Shown: positions 16,112 through 25,840, counted from the stretch's first letter. The stretch is DNA of 64,000 nucleotides from Candidatus Pseudomonas phytovorans (GCA_029202525.1 CP119325.1:4314001-4378000), one strand, 5' to 3'. A program made the numbers and translations. Notes: a model not told the origin generated them from the sequence alone.

Positions 16112-17572
16112 GTGAATACCTTACTGCCCAACGAACTCTGGAATGAGCGGCTGTTCACCGGTACCTGGGTACCCGGGGAACTGCCCGCTAGCGTGATTAC
16201 CTCGCCCGGCAATGGCCAGCCACTGGGCACCTTGGCCAATGCCGGCACCAGGCAGGTGGAGCAAAGTGCAGGGGAAGCCGCCACGGCCCAGCGCAGCTGG
16301 TATGCCCTGCCCTACGATGATCGTGCCAAGGTTTTGCGCAAGGCCGCCGCCATCGCCGAGCAATACCAGGCTGAGATCGCCGACTGGATCGTCCGCGAAA
16401 GCGGCTCCACCCAGGCCAAGGCCGGCTTTGAGACGTCCATCACCATCAAGTCGCTGCACGAAGCCTGTGCCCTGCCCTCGCGCAGTCAGGGCGAGGTACT
16501 GCCTTCGACAGCTGGCCGCCTGAGCATCGCCCGGCGCAGGCCGCTGGGCGTGGTCGGGGTGATTTCGCCGTTCAACTTCCCACTTTACCTGGCCATGCGT
16601 GCCGTTGCCCCGGCACTGGCCACCGGCAATGCCGTGGTGCTCAAGCCCGACCCGCGCACCGCTGTGTGCGGTGGCCATGTGATTGCCCGCATCTTCGAGC
16701 TGGCCGGCTTGCCGGCAGGCGTGCTGCACGTACTGCCGGGCGGCGCAGAGGCCGGTGCAGCCCTGACCGCTTCACCCAGCGTGGCGATGATCCAGTTCAC
16801 CGGCTCCACCGCCGCCGGCCGCAAGGTGGGAGAGGCCGCTGGCCGCCACTTGAAAAAAGTCTCGCTCGAACTGGGTGGGAAGAATTCGCTGATCATTCTC
16901 GACGACGCCGACCTGGACCTGGCCATCGCCAACGCCACCTGGGGGGTGTACCTGCACCAAGGGCAAATCTGCATGTCGACCGGCCGGGTGCTGGTGCAAC
17001 GGGGCATCTATGACGCCTTCGTCGAACGCCTGGTGGCCAAGGCACGCAGCCTGACCGTGGGCGACCCGGCCAGCGGCCAGGTGCACCTGGGCCCGCTGAT
17101 CAATGCAGCCCAGCGCGACAACGCTTTGCGCATCGTCGACGCTGCACGCGCTGCCGGGGCAACGTTGGCAACTGGCGGCTCGGCGGATGGGCTGTTCTTC
17201 CAGCCGACCGTACTCAGTGACGTACAGCGTGACAACCCGGCATTCCACGAAGAAATTTTCGGCCCCGTGGCCGTGGTAGTGCCGTTCGACAGCGATGAGC
17301 AGGCCGTGGTGCTGGCCAACGACACTGACTACGGCCTGAGCGCCGCCATCCTGTCGCGCGATACTGGCCGCGCCTTGCGCCTGGGCGAGCAATTGCGCAC
17401 CGGGCTGCTGCACATCAACGACCAGACCGTCAACGACGAGGTCATCAACCCCTTCGGCGGCGTCGGCGCATCCGGCAACGGCAGCAGCATCGGCGGCGCC
17501 GCCAACTGGGAAGAGTTCACCCAATGGCAGTGGCTGACCCTAAAGGGCGAAGCACCGGCCTACCCCCTGTAA
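16112..17572 (+). CDS. Benzaldehyde dehydrogenase (XylC/AreC-like)
   Basis: 486 aa from GTG at 16112, which has AGGA 8 bases upstream; an ATG at 16103 overlaps that ribosome site and is less likely. It has the aldehyde-dehydrogenase NAD fold (FTGSTAAGRKVGEAAG), LELGGKNS with the general-base Glu, and catalytic Cys near residue 287 in HQGQICMSTGR. Segments such as RRPLGVVGVISPFNFPLYLA and the ending QWLTLKGEAPAYPL strongly resemble XylC. It oxidises benzaldehyde-type aldehydes to acids. First gene of an operon with the alcohol dehydrogenase 18 bases downstream. Confidence 0.88.
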   Translation: MNTLLPNELWNERLFTGTWVPGELPASVITSPGNGQPLGTLANAGTRQVEQSAGEAATAQRSWYALPYDDRAKVLRKAAAIAEQYQAEIADWIVRESGSTQAKAGFETSITIKSLHEACALPSRSQGEVLPSTAGRLSIARRRPLGVVGVISPFNFPLYLAMRAVAPALATGNAVVLKPDPRTAVCGGHVIARIFELAGLPAGVLHVLPGGAEAGAALTASPSVAMIQFTGSTAAGRKVGEAAGRHLKKVSLELGGKNSLIILDDADLDLAIANATWGVYLHQGQICMSTGRVLVQRGIYDAFVERLVAKARSLTVGDPASGQVHLGPLINAAQRDNALRIVDAARAAGATLATGGSADGLFFQPTVLSDVQRDNPAFHEEIFGPVAVVVPFDSDEQAVVLANDTDYGLSAAILSRDTGRALRLGEQLRTGLLHINDQTVNDEVINPFGGVGASGNGSSIGGAANWEEFTQWQWLTLKGEAPAYPL

Positions 17573-17590
17573 CTGCGGAGAACAATAACA

Positions 17591-18715
17591 ATGACAACAC
17601 CCCTTTTTCGCCCCATTCAAGCTGCCGTAACCCGTGGCAAAGGTGCCCCGTTCGTGCTGGAGCAGGCACGCATCCGAGCGCCGCAAGGTGACGAAGTACT
17701 GGTGCGTATCGTTGCCACCGGCATGTGCCACACCGACATGATCGTGCGTGACCAGTATTACCCGGTGCCGTTGCCAGCGGTGCTGGGGCACGAAGGTTCG
17801 GGCATCGTCGAGGCCGTTGGCCCGCTGGTGCAGAACCTGGCCGTGGGCGACCATGTGGTGATGACGTATGGCTACTGCGGCCACTGCCTGGCCTGCGATG
17901 CCGGCCAGGCCGCCTACTGCCAGGACTTCTTCGGGCGCAATTTCAGTGGCGCAGGCCCCGACGGCCAGCATGCCCTGCAAGACGTTCAGGGCCAGGCCCT
18001 GAATGACCACTTCTTCGCCCAGTCGTCTTTTGCCACCTACGCACTGGGGCGCGAAAACAACACCGTGCGCGTGCCCAAGGAAGCCCCCATCGAGCTGCTT
18101 GGCCCGCTGGGTTGCGGTATCCAGACCGGCGCTGGCGCGGTGATCAACTCGCTGAAAGTCACGCCCGGCAGCGCCTTTGCTGCCTTTGGTGGGGGTGCGG
18201 TGGGCCTCTCGGCCGTGCTGGCCGCGCAAGTGGCAGGCGCTGCAACCATCATCGCGGTCGACGTGGTGCCTTCGCGCCTGGCATTGGCTTTGGAGCTGGG
18301 CGCCACCCACGTGGTCAACAGCCGCGAGGCCGACCCGGTGGCCGCCATCCGCGAAATCACCGGCGGCGGGGTGCAGTTCGCGCTGGAATCCACCGGGCGC
18401 CCGGAGGTGCTGCGCCAGGCCGTGGATGCCCTTGGCAGCCGGGGCGCGCTCGGGGTGGTCGGCGCACCGCCGCTGGGCACCACAGCGCAGTTCGACGTCA
18501 ACGACCTGCTGCTGGGCGGCAAAGTCATACGCGGCATCGTCGAGGGGGACAGCGTGCCGAAAAAGTTCATCCCCGAGTTGGTCAACCTGTACCTGCAGGG
18601 CCGCTTCGCCTTCGACAAGCTGGTGCGCTTCTACGACTTCGAGCAGATCAACCAGGCCGCCGAGGACAGCGAAAAAGGCCTGACCCTCAAACCGATCATC
18701 CGTATCCAGAAGTAA
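17591..18715 (+). CDS. Aryl/benzyl alcohol dehydrogenase (zinc-dependent, XylB/AreB-like)
   Basis: 374 aa, medium-chain zinc dehydrogenase. Catalytic zinc ligands are seen in GMCHTDM (Cys) and GHEGSG (His); structural zinc cysteines in YGYCGHCLACDAGQAAYC. The NAD-binding glycine motif is FGGGAVGLSA. It oxidises benzyl-type alcohols to aldehydes used by the preceding enzyme. The pair, with the downstream regulator, resembles the areCB-areR arrangement known from Acinetobacter; the esterase AreA is absent here. Confidence 0.9.
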   Translation: MTTPLFRPIQAAVTRGKGAPFVLEQARIRAPQGDEVLVRIVATGMCHTDMIVRDQYYPVPLPAVLGHEGSGIVEAVGPLVQNLAVGDHVVMTYGYCGHCLACDAGQAAYCQDFFGRNFSGAGPDGQHALQDVQGQALNDHFFAQSSFATYALGRENNTVRVPKEAPIELLGPLGCGIQTGAGAVINSLKVTPGSAFAAFGGGAVGLSAVLAAQVAGAATIIAVDVVPSRLALALELGATHVVNSREADPVAAIREITGGGVQFALESTGRPEVLRQAVDALGSRGALGVVGAPPLGTTAQFDVNDLLLGGKVIRGIVEGDSVPKKFIPELVNLYLQGRFAFDKLVRFYDFEQINQAAEDSEKGLTLKPIIRIQK

Positions 18716-18775
18716 GCCTCAGGGGGTAGCCGCGCGCTGCCCCCGCCCTATAACAAGAACAAGGGAAACCCTGTC

Positions 18776-19666
18776 ATGACCAAGAACTCCAGCCTTGCCT
18801 GGGGCACGCTGGCCTGCGCGCTGGTTTCGGCCAAAGCCCTGGCCGTCGATGTGAATGCCGGCGACTACACCGCGCTGCCGCCGGGCACCAACGTCGCTGC
18901 CTGGTACCAGCAATTCAGCCGCGCCGACCGCTTCAACGGCGACGGTGCGCCCGACGCCAAACACAACACCAGCCTGCGGTCCAATATCAGCATCCTGCGG
19001 CTTATCCACTTCACCGAAATTGGCGGTATCACGGTAGACCCGCAAATTTTGCTGCCCTTTGGCCATGTCTATGACGTGAAGGTTGCCGGGCAGTCGCTGG
19101 GCAGCAACAGCGGCATGGCCGACCCGATCATCGGCGCCACCTTCTGGTTGGTGAACCAGCCAGATGCGGGCGCCAGTGGCCGCTACTTCGGCATTACCCC
19201 GCTGTTGTACCTGCCATGGGGGCAGTACGACCGCGACGCCGGTGTGAACCTGGGCGAAAACCGCTGGAAAGGCGACCTGCAGCTGGGCTGGGTAGAACCA
19301 TTGTGGGGCCGCTGGTCGATGGAGTGGTATGCCGACGCGGTGTTCTATGGCAGCAACGACAAGGCAGGCAGCGGCAGCCAGACCTTGCGCCAGGACACCA
19401 CCTACCAGTTGCAGACCAACCTGCGCTACGACTTCAACCCGGCCCAGCGCCTGGCACTGGGTTTTTCCGCCAGCGAAGGCGGCAAGCAGCACCTGTCGGG
19501 CGACTACACCGGGCAGAAGACCGAAGTGCAGCAAGTGCGCCTGGAGTTCCAGCAGATGGTCGGCAGTAGCGTGCAACTTAGCGGCCAGCTTACCCACGAA
19601 ACCCGTGTGGTCGGCGGTTTTCAGGAGGACACCGGAGTCAACCTGCGCGCGCTGTTGCTGTTCTGA
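18776..19666 (+). CDS. MetA/SphA-like outer-membrane protein (phenol meta-pathway family)
   Basis: 296 aa. A signal peptide (MTKNSSLAWGTLACALVSAKALA) precedes VDVNAGDYTALPPGTN, the hallmark opening of the Phenol_MetA_deg family. The rest shows alternating beta strands (WKGDLQLGWVEPLWGRWSME) and ends in ...LRALLLF with an aromatic C-terminal residue, as in beta-barrels. Members accompany aromatic catabolic operons and probably assist uptake of hydrophobic aromatics. Third gene of the sigma54-driven operon, 60 bases after the alcohol dehydrogenase. Confidence 0.82.
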   Translation: MTKNSSLAWGTLACALVSAKALAVDVNAGDYTALPPGTNVAAWYQQFSRADRFNGDGAPDAKHNTSLRSNISILRLIHFTEIGGITVDPQILLPFGHVYDVKVAGQSLGSNSGMADPIIGATFWLVNQPDAGASGRYFGITPLLYLPWGQYDRDAGVNLGENRWKGDLQLGWVEPLWGRWSMEWYADAVFYGSNDKAGSGSQTLRQDTTYQLQTNLRYDFNPAQRLALGFSASEGGKQHLSGDYTGQKTEVQQVRLEFQQMVGSSVQLSGQLTHETRVVGGFQEDTGVNLRALLLF

Positions 19667-19749
19667 ACCCCGGCAGCCTTGACGCGCTGCTGACAGCGGC
19701 GCAACGTGCGCAGTCAGTAGCGTGCCGCCAACCCCCACAAGGTGTACCC

Positions 19750-21540
19750 ATGGATCGCCTACAGCTTCAGTTGCACAGCGCCCGCCAGCAGTTCGCCGAA
19801 GGCCTGCCGTTGCCCGCCGGCCTGCTGCCCGAGCCTATCGAACGCTCGTGGGAGCGTTCCAGGGCTGCCGGGCTCAGTCCGTGGCAGCCGCGCCTGGCAC
19901 GCGGGCAGCTGGATGTGCAGCCGCTGACCAATGCCGACACCCAGCTGGCCGCGTGCGTGCAACCAGAGCTGGAACGCTTGTGGGAGCTGATCGGCGACTC
20001 TCACTGGATGCTGTTTTGCGTCAACCCGGACAACCGCATCGTTCAAACGCGCAAGCCGACGGGGATCGACAGCCCGCTGTCGGCCCTGCATGCCGGGCGC
20101 CGGGTGAGTGAGGTGGACGTTGGCACCACTGCCCCGGCCTGCACGCTGATGGACGGCATGCCGGCGATCGTTGCCGGCAACCAGCATTATCTGCAGGAGT
20201 TTGCCCGGTTTTTCTGCGTCAGCGTGCCGTTGCGCGGGGTGAGTGGCGAGCTGCTCGGGGCACTGGACCTGACCGGCATCGGCACCCGCAATGCCGGTGC
20301 CATGCTTGAACGCCTGAAGCATGCGGCACTGGCTACCGAAAACAACTTTTTCCTCGACTTGCCGGACTGCCGCATTCTGGAGCTGCAACACGACCCCAGG
20401 CTGCTCGGCTCGCCGCTGCAGGCGCTGCTCGCCGTGCGCGACGACGGTACGCTGTACGCGGCCAACCGCGCCGCCCAGCAGTTACTGGGCGTGCACAGCT
20501 ACCGCCCTGAAGGGCTGAGCCTTGAAGACGTGTTCGACCGCCCCGGCCAGAGCGGCCTGGGCGGTTCGCCACAGCTGCTGGCCTTGGCCGACGGTTCACG
20601 CCTGTACGGCAGGCTGTTGGCACGCCCCCCGGCCAGGCCGCGGCCGCTGCGTGCCAGCCGCACCGCGCTGGGCAGCGACCGACGGGTAAACGCCCGCTTC
20701 GATGATGCCTGCAAGGCCGTAGCCGGCGACCTGCCGGTACTGATCGCAGGGCCGACCGGTTCCGGCAAAGAGGTGTTCGCCAAGGCGCTGCATGAACACT
20801 GCCGCCCCCATTCGCCCTTCGTCGCAATCAACTGCGCCGCCCTGCCCGAGAGCCTGATCGAAGCCGAACTGTTCGGCTACACCGAGGGCAGCTTCACCGG
20901 CGCCCGCAAAGGCGGCGCCATGGGCCTGCTGGAATCGGCCGGGGACGGTATATTACTGCTCGACGAAATCGGCGACATGCCGCTGGCTTTGCAAACCCGC
21001 TTGCTGAGGGCGCTGCAGGAGCGGCAGATTACCCGCATTGGCAGCACCACAGCGGTGCCTTTGAAGGCGCACATCATCGCAGCCACCCACAAGGACCTGG
21101 GTGCCCTTGTGGCCAGCGGCGGCTTTCGCGAAGACCTGTTCTACCGCCTGGACGGCCTGCGGGTTGCCCTGCCCGCCCTGGAGCAGCGGCTGGACAAGCA
21201 ACAACTGATCGATGCCTTCTTCGAGCGCCCGGGCTTCCCGCCACTGCAGGCCGAGGCCAGGCGCCGGCTGCAGGCCTACCACTGGCCGGGCAACCTGCGC
21301 CAACTGGACAACGTGGCGCGGCTGGTCGGGGTGCTGGCCGCTGGCGAGCCGTGCATCAGTGTGCAGCACCTGCCAGACGACCTGCAGGGCCAGGCAACTG
21401 CTGCGCCGCACTCGCTTTGCGACGCGACGCAGGATGTCATCGAGCGCGCCTTGCTGGCCCATGACGGCAATGTCAGTGCCGCCGCCAAAGCGCTGGGCAT
21501 TTCGCGCACCACCTTGTACAAGCGCCTGGGCTCCCGCTAG
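19750..21540 (+). CDS. Sigma54-dependent activator (AcoR/AreR-like)
   Basis: 596 aa. The N-terminal GAF-type sensor region (~1-310) is followed by an AAA+ domain with Walker A GPTGSGKE (334-341) and Walker B ILLLDEIGD, and a C-terminal Fis-type helix-turn-helix (AAKALGISRTTLYKRLG). The sigma54-contact loop reads GSFTGA (380-385), not the usual GAFTGA. It should bind the palindromes at 15965-16015 and open the -24/-12 promoter at 16057 in response to an aromatic alcohol or aldehyde. It lies 83 bases behind the operon it probably controls. Confidence 0.88.
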   Translation: MDRLQLQLHSARQQFAEGLPLPAGLLPEPIERSWERSRAAGLSPWQPRLARGQLDVQPLTNADTQLAACVQPELERLWELIGDSHWMLFCVNPDNRIVQTRKPTGIDSPLSALHAGRRVSEVDVGTTAPACTLMDGMPAIVAGNQHYLQEFARFFCVSVPLRGVSGELLGALDLTGIGTRNAGAMLERLKHAALATENNFFLDLPDCRILELQHDPRLLGSPLQALLAVRDDGTLYAANRAAQQLLGVHSYRPEGLSLEDVFDRPGQSGLGGSPQLLALADGSRLYGRLLARPPARPRPLRASRTALGSDRRVNARFDDACKAVAGDLPVLIAGPTGSGKEVFAKALHEHCRPHSPFVAINCAALPESLIEAELFGYTEGSFTGARKGGAMGLLESAGDGILLLDEIGDMPLALQTRLLRALQERQITRIGSTTAVPLKAHIIAATHKDLGALVASGGFREDLFYRLDGLRVALPALEQRLDKQQLIDAFFERPGFPPLQAEARRRLQAYHWPGNLRQLDNVARLVGVLAAGEPCISVQHLPDDLQGQATAAPHSLCDATQDVIERALLAHDGNVSAAAKALGISRTTLYKRLGSR

Positions 21541-21568
21541 CGCCCGACCGGGCCTGTTCGCAGCCGGG

Positions 21569-22186
21569 TCAAGTACGCCCGCGCTGCTCCAGCATTACCA
21601 GCGCGCCGACAATCAGCGCCTGCATGCCCTCAAGCAACTCCACTTCCATTTCCGATTCTTCGCCGGCCGGGTCAGCCTCCAGCAGCGGCTCGCGCCCCGA
21701 CACCGTGTACACCGTATCGGCCACCGCAAAGCCATGGAACGCCACCGTGGACAGCAACCAGCGCGCCTGTTCCAGGTCCAGGCCGTAGGCCTGGGCGATG
21801 TGTGCCTGGTGGTCGTTGATCTTGTCGATCATCGCTTCTGTCGCCGCCAGCCTGCGGATCACATACGGCGTCAGCCCCGGGTGCACCTTGACGAATGCCT
21901 GGACCGACGCGGCAAAGCGCATCAGGTAGGCCTGCAACCCCTCAGCACACTCCCCGCCTGCCTTGGGGATCTGCCAACGCTGGAACACCTCCTCGGCCAC
22001 CACGCACTTGAGTGCTTCGATGTTGGGCACGTGCTTGTACAGCGCCATGTGGCTTACGCCCAATGCAGCGGCCACGCCCACGAACGTGAGGTTGGGCAGA
22101 CCGATGACGACGCTCACGTCGGCAATCCGTTCACGGGTAATGGTGCGAGGGCGACCGCGTCCGGGTGTGCGTTGTGGTGGTTGCAT
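21569..22186 (-). CDS. TetR-family regulator of the siderophore uptake operon
   Basis: 205 aa from ATG at 22186, which follows a perfect AGGAGG at 6-base spacing. The N-terminal helix-turn-helix reads FVGVAAALGVSHMALYKHVPN. The C-terminal ligand domain is not recognisable. It is divergent from the ABC transporter genes with a 109-base gap holding an 8-bp inverted repeat and a direct repeat, so local repression is likely. Control of an iron-uptake operon by TetR rather than Fur alone is uncommon. Confidence 0.85.
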   Translation of the reverse strand: MQPPQRTPGRGRPRTITRERIADVSVVIGLPNLTFVGVAAALGVSHMALYKHVPNIEALKCVVAEEVFQRWQIPKAGGECAEGLQAYLMRFAASVQAFVKVHPGLTPYVIRRLAATEAMIDKINDHQAHIAQAYGLDLEQARWLLSTVAFHGFAVADTVYTVSGREPLLEADPAGEESEMEVELLEGMQALIVGALVMLEQRGRT

Positions 22187-22208
22187 CGATTCCTCCTGGT
22201 TCTGTGAA

Positions 22209-22269
22209 GACAGTCTTGTAGCTGTCTTGTCGGGTTTTCGCAAATTAGTTTATAGTCATGCAACTAATT
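22209..22269. promoter_or_regulatory. Divergent operator region (TetR and ABC operon)
   Basis: AATTAGTT (22243-22250) and AACTAATT (22262-22269) form a perfect inverted repeat with an 11-base spacer. GTCTTGT occurs twice 11 bases apart (22213 and 22224), within GACA...TGTC. Either could be the TetR site. No good 19-bp Fur box was seen by eye. Confidence 0.5.
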
Positions 22270-22295
22270 CATTTGCAGCTTTCCAGGCCCGCTTC

Positions 22296-24089
22296 ATGTC
22301 TGATTCATCAACACCCCTTGACGATACCGCCCCCTCAACAATCAACGCTCGCCGCCCGCTCAGCCGTGTGCTCTCCCCCATTCGCGGGCGGCTGGCCCTT
22401 GCGGCAGTGCTGGCCGCTGCCGGTTCGATGCTGGCCTTGGTGCCGCTGGCAGGCATTGCGCACATCGCACACCTGGCCCTGAGCGAAACCGGCACATCTG
22501 CCGAAATTGGCCGGGCCATCGCAGCCAGCATCGCCAGCCTGTTCACCGGCATGGCCCTGATCACCGGGGCGGAAATGCTGGCGCACCAGGCCGACAACCA
22601 CATCACCCATCACCTGCGCGTGGCTATCGGCCAGCGCCTGATGCAAGTGCCGCTCGGCTGGTTCACCGAACGGGCATCAAGCGAGGTGAAGCGCGCCATG
22701 CAGGACGACATCGGCACACTGCACAGCCTGACTGCGCACTTTTTCACCGCGCTGGGCCGCACCGTGGGCGCGGTGCTGATTTCCGTGGCCTACCTGTTCG
22801 CCATGGACTGGCGCCTTGCAGTGGTCGTGCTGCTGCCCTTCCCGGCGTTTTTCCTGTTTCTGCACCGGGCCATCAAGGCCAGCGCAGCACATATGGGTGA
22901 TGTGGTGGCAGCCATGGGGCGCATCGACAACGCGGTGGTCGAGTTCGTCAATGGCATGCCGCTGGTCAAAGCATTCGGCGGGCGCGGCAACGCGCAAGAC
23001 CGCTACCGTGCGGCGGTCGATGCCTTCGCCGACACTTTCACCGGGTTCACCCGCCCACTGGTTGCGGCGATGGCCCGGGCCAATGCCTTGATCGCGCCGG
23101 TGACGGTACTGGGCGTGGTGCTGCTGGCAGGCATGCTGTTCGTGGCCTTGGGCTGGATCGAGCCGCTAAAGATACTGCCGTTCGCCTTGGTCACACCTGG
23201 GCTGTGCGCGCCGCTGCAGCTGTTGCACTACATCACCCACGACCTCAACAACGCGGTGGGGGCGGCCCAACGGGTGCAGGCGCTGCTGGACACCCCGGTG
23301 CTGCCGGCCCCTGCCGCTGGCAGCCTGCCCAACGGCAGCGAAATACGCGTGGAGCAACTGAGCCATGCCTATGCCCCCGGCAACAACGTGCTCAATGACG
23401 TCAGCTTCACCTTGGCCCCCGGCACCACCACCGCCATCGTCGGCCCGTCTGGCGCCGGCAAGTCGACCCTGGCGCGTCTGCTGCTGCGGTTCTTCGACCC
23501 CGACAGCGGGCGCATCACCCTGGGCGGCGTCGACCTGCGGCACATCGAGAGCCGCGAACTGTACCGAAGCGTAGGTTTCGTGCTGCAGGAGGTGCGGCTG
23601 ATTCATGCAAGCGTGGCCGACAACATCGCCCTGGGCCGACCAACTGCAACCCGCGAACAAATCGAAGCCGCTGCACGCCTGGCCAACATTCACGCGCGCA
23701 TCCTGCAACTGCCGCGTGGCTATGACTCGGTAGTGGGCGAAGACGCGCAATTGTCCGGGGGCGAGCAGCAGCGCCTGAGCATTGCCCGCGCCGTGCTGCT
23801 CGACCCGCCCGTGCTGGTACTGGACGAGGCCACCGCCGCCGCCGATGCCGAAAGCGAGGCGGCCATCCAGGGTGCCCTGTCGCGTTTCGCCCGAGGTCGC
23901 ACCCTGCTGGTCATTGCTCACCGGCTGGACACGGTGATGCATGCCGACCAGATCCTGGTGCTCGACCAAGGCGCCCTGTGTGAACAAGGTCGCCACACCG
24001 AATTGCTCACCCGCCAGGGCCTGTATGCACGGCTGTGGGCGCAGGGTGGGTATCAGGACACTGTGAAAAAGGCACTGCCAGCATGCTGA
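22296..24089 (+). CDS. ABC transporter, fused permease-ATPase, subunit 1 (YbtP/IrtA-like)
   Basis: 597 aa. Six membrane helices in the first ~330 residues are followed by an ATPase domain with Walker A GPSGAGKS, signature LSGGEQQR, Walker B VLVLDEATAAAD and the H-loop HRLD. ATG at 22296 (MSDSSTP) is chosen; upstream in-frame sequence overlaps the divergent regulator. The stop overlaps the next start by 7 bases. Exporter-fold half-transporters paired like this and placed in a ferric-siderophore locus are most like YbtPQ and IrtAB, which import iron-siderophores. Export of a siderophore is the alternative. Confidence 0.85.
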   Translation: MSDSSTPLDDTAPSTINARRPLSRVLSPIRGRLALAAVLAAAGSMLALVPLAGIAHIAHLALSETGTSAEIGRAIAASIASLFTGMALITGAEMLAHQADNHITHHLRVAIGQRLMQVPLGWFTERASSEVKRAMQDDIGTLHSLTAHFFTALGRTVGAVLISVAYLFAMDWRLAVVVLLPFPAFFLFLHRAIKASAAHMGDVVAAMGRIDNAVVEFVNGMPLVKAFGGRGNAQDRYRAAVDAFADTFTGFTRPLVAAMARANALIAPVTVLGVVLLAGMLFVALGWIEPLKILPFALVTPGLCAPLQLLHYITHDLNNAVGAAQRVQALLDTPVLPAPAAGSLPNGSEIRVEQLSHAYAPGNNVLNDVSFTLAPGTTTAIVGPSGAGKSTLARLLLRFFDPDSGRITLGGVDLRHIESRELYRSVGFVLQEVRLIHASVADNIALGRPTATREQIEAAARLANIHARILQLPRGYDSVVGEDAQLSGGEQQRLSIARAVLLDPPVLVLDEATAAADAESEAAIQGALSRFARGRTLLVIAHRLDTVMHADQILVLDQGALCEQGRHTELLTRQGLYARLWAQGGYQDTVKKALPAC

Positions 24090-25840
24090 AAACCTTCGTT
24101 CGACTGCTGGGCGAAAGCGCCCCCGCCTGGCGCCGTTACCTGCTGATGACCGTGCTGTATGGGGTATTCAGTGGCCTGACGATCAGCACCCTGGCGCCGA
24201 TCATGCTGCACCTGCTGAACAACGAGCTACGCGCTACCTGTGCATGGCTGGCGGTGCTGGCAGCCGGCATGCTGCTGTGCTGGGCCTGGCGACGCCGGGT
24301 GGAACAGGCCGGCATAACCTTGGCGGTGGCGGTACTGCAAGGCGGCCGCCAGCACATCGGTGCCCACGTGGCACAACTGCCGCTGGGCTGGTTCACCCCC
24401 GACAACACTGCCCGGCTGGGGCATGTGATCACCCAGGGCACGATGGCCGTGGCCCAATTGCCCGCCCATGTACTGACGCCATTGATCAGTGGCTGCATCA
24501 CACCGCTGGTACTGCTGCTTGCGCTGTTCACCCTGCACCCGCCGCTGGGCCTGATCGCCCTGCTGGCGCTGCCGGCGCTGGCTGCTGTGCTGTTGTTCAG
24601 CGCACGCCTTGGGCGCCACGCCGATCAGGCCTTCCAGCAGCACTTTGCCGCCGCCAGCCAGCGCATGGTCGAGTTCGCCCAGGCACAGTCGGTGCTGCGG
24701 GCTTTCAATGGGGCGGGCGGTGGCACGCGGTTGCTGGCGCAAAGCCTGGAGCAACAGCGCAACAGCGGCATGGGCCTGATCATTCGCGCTTCGCTATCTG
24801 CACTGCTTAACAGCTGGGCCGTGCAGACAACCTTCGCCGCGCTGTTGGTGGCTGCCGGCCTGTGGTTCGGCGATCACGCGGGTGGCCAGGTGCAGGACGC
24901 GGTGGCGGTTATCGTGGCACTGGCGCTGGTCTGCCGCTTCATCGACCCGCTGCTGGATGTGGCCAGCCATGTCGAGATCCTGCGCGGGGCGCATGGCCAC
25001 TTGCAGGAAATCGAGCGGATCCTGGCAGCCAGGCCATTACCCGAACCCGCCTCGCCCCAGCGCCCGGTGGACGGCGCAATCGACCTGCAAGCGGTGAGCA
25101 TGCGCTACAGCAGCGCCGGACCCGAGGTGTTGAAGAACGTGAACCTGCATATTCCTGCAGGCAGCATGACCGCCATCATCGGCGCCTCGGGCTCGGGCAA
25201 GACCTCGCTGATGCGCCTGATTGCAAGGTTTTTCGATACCACCGAAGGCAGCGTGTGCATTGGCGGCGTGGACGTGCGGCAAATGGCCCGTGCCAGCCTG
25301 ACCGACACGGTCAGCCAGGTCCTGCAGGATACCTGGCTGTTCCAGGGCAGCATCGCCGACAACATCCGTATCGGCAAACCCGAAGCCAGCGACGCCGAGG
25401 TGTTGCAGGCGGCGCAAATGGCCGGGCTGGCACACACCGTCGAACGGTTGCCTGGCGGCCTCGATAACCCCGTGGGTGAAGGCGGTGCAAGGCTTTCCGG
25501 TGGCGAGCGCCAGCGTGTCACCATTGCCCGTGCGCTGATCAGGCAAGCACCAGTACTGCTGGTGGACGAAGCCACTGCCGCCCTCGATGCCGAGAACCAG
25601 GCCGTGATTGCCCAGACGCTGCACAGCCTGCGTGGGCGTTGCACCTTGGTGGTCATCGCACACCAGCTCAGCACCGTGGCAATGGCCGATCATATCGTGG
25701 TACTGGAGGCCGGCCAGGTTGTCGAGCAAGGCGCACCGGCAACATTGCGCGCCAATGGCGGGCGCTATGCACGCATGCTCGAACAGCGTCGCGCCGCCAA
25801 CGGCTGGCGCATCGGGGCATCGATGGCGGAACACGACTGA
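24083..25840 (+). CDS. ABC transporter, fused permease-ATPase, subunit 2 (YbtQ/IrtB-like)
   Basis: 585 aa. Membrane domain to about residue 320, then Walker A GASGSGKT, signature LSGGERQR, Walker B VLLVDEATAALD and the H-loop region VVIAHQLS. It starts inside the 3' end of subunit 1 and shares its stop with the ATG of the next permease, so translation is tightly coupled. It forms the heterodimeric partner of subunit 1. Confidence 0.87.
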   Translation: MLKTFVRLLGESAPAWRRYLLMTVLYGVFSGLTISTLAPIMLHLLNNELRATCAWLAVLAAGMLLCWAWRRRVEQAGITLAVAVLQGGRQHIGAHVAQLPLGWFTPDNTARLGHVITQGTMAVAQLPAHVLTPLISGCITPLVLLLALFTLHPPLGLIALLALPALAAVLLFSARLGRHADQAFQQHFAAASQRMVEFAQAQSVLRAFNGAGGGTRLLAQSLEQQRNSGMGLIIRASLSALLNSWAVQTTFAALLVAAGLWFGDHAGGQVQDAVAVIVALALVCRFIDPLLDVASHVEILRGAHGHLQEIERILAARPLPEPASPQRPVDGAIDLQAVSMRYSSAGPEVLKNVNLHIPAGSMTAIIGASGSGKTSLMRLIARFFDTTEGSVCIGGVDVRQMARASLTDTVSQVLQDTWLFQGSIADNIRIGKPEASDAEVLQAAQMAGLAHTVERLPGGLDNPVGEGGARLSGGERQRVTIARALIRQAPVLLVDEATAALDAENQAVIAQTLHSLRGRCTLVVIAHQLSTVAMADHIVVLEAGQVVEQGAPATLRANGGRYARMLEQRRAANGWRIGASMAEHD

